From Pseudolabrys sp. (GTDB taxonomy: Bacteria > Pseudomonadota > Alphaproteobacteria > Rhizobiales > Xanthobacteraceae), in assembly GCA_017849615.1 (NCBI GenBank), contig JAFIGS010000011.1, forward strand, positions 124,001-188,000: 64,000 nt of DNA, given 5' to 3'. The position numbers were made by a program, and so were the translations under genes. Shown piece by piece: positions 63,825 to 64,000 of this stretch. The notes under the pieces were generated by a model, which worked only from the letters and a program-made list of their open reading frames with translations, ran no database searches and was not told where the DNA came from. How positions within the stretch are numbered: position 1 is the stretch's first letter; every line of letters begins with the position of its first letter.

Positions 63825-64000
63825 ATGGCGAAAAAATCGGTCGGCAAAGAGGTTTCAGGTGCACCAAAACTGGCTGGGCGGAAGCCCTCCGTGCAGAAGG
63901 CATTGGCGAAGGCCAAAAAGGGCAATGCCGCCAAGGTGAAGCCGGCACCTAAGCGGCAGCAGGCCGACCTCAAGGCAGCGCATGGCGCCTCGAAGCCGAT
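63825..64000 (+). CDS. Lysine-rich N-terminus of a truncated gene, possibly endonuclease III
   Basis: This frame runs from ATG 63825 to the window edge (58 codons). It is rich in Lys, Ala and Pro ('KEVSGAPKLAGRKPSVQKALAKAKKG'). In related genomes nth (endonuclease III) carries a basic extension of this kind and lies beside the DUF2244 gene, so nth is the best guess. None of the catalytic domain is visible, so the identity is not shown here. Confidence 0.5.
   Translation, partial: MAKKSVGKEVSGAPKLAGRKPSVQKALAKAKKGNAAKVKPAPKRQQADLKAAHGASKP

Overview
The window is GC-rich, tightly packed chromosomal DNA from an alphaproteobacterium, most likely of the order Hyphomicrobiales (Rhizobiales), in the Bradyrhizobium / Rhodopseudomonas / Pseudolabrys neighbourhood. 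This placement rests on gene order (rho-hemJ-hemE facing PPSR-maf-coaE-dnaQ, then secB-fxsA-tim44-mltA-smr-hslUV-his genes), on marker proteins (PmtA, OlsB, a TimA-like Tim44-domain protein, DUF1236, the HemJ route of haem synthesis), and on intergenic palindromes of the 'TCATTCCGGG...CCCGGAATGA' and 'GCATGATC...CCGAAAA' types. No phage, transposase, CRISPR array, rRNA or tRNA gene was seen.

Layout. 0-5 kb is accessory: a truncated chemotaxis receptor, then LysR and GntR regulators with clear palindromic operators around a phytanoyl-CoA-dioxygenase-like enzyme, and a GT87-type membrane glycosyltransferase. 5.3-11.6 kb is the conserved block around the predicted replication origin. rho, hemJ and hemE read leftward, PPSR, maf, coaE and dnaQ read rightward, and the 362-bp gap between hemE and PPSR holds DnaA-box-like, GANTC and CtrA-like motifs. 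11.6-21.4 kb has a chemotaxis receptor, secB, fxsA, a Tim44-like protein, mltA, smr, small proteins, a HigA-like/dCTP-deaminase-like fusion, and hslU-GNAT-hslV. A candidate small RNA precedes rnk.

22-27 kb is the histidine block hisB-DUF2628-hisH-hisA-hisF-hisE followed by coaA. 27-39 kb is mainly signalling: an OlsB-type acyltransferase, a hybrid histidine kinase, two chemotaxis receptors, comM with a LexA box, a GAF-GGDEF-EAL protein and gshB. 39-46.7 kb is housekeeping: yraN, rsmI, an LpoA-like lipoprotein, hemW, rdgB, rph, hrcA and grpE.

46.9-50.5 kb looks like a small iron-related unit: an imelysin-family protein, a frameshifted di-haem cytochrome c peroxidase and an OprB-type porin. 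51.6-55.2 kb carries dnaK, with a strong RpoH-type promoter, and dnaJ. 55-64 kb holds metabolic and repair genes: pmtA-like, an FMN reductase, pyrF, DUF1330, dapB, gpmI, a class III CoA-transferase, DUF1236, an Ada-like protein, DUF2244 and the start of a lysine-rich protein that may be nth.

Gene functions come from recognising protein sequence and motifs by eye. Start codons were re-chosen where Shine-Dalgarno sites, signal peptides or family length argued against the longest frame. Regulatory sites are motif matches and are untested.
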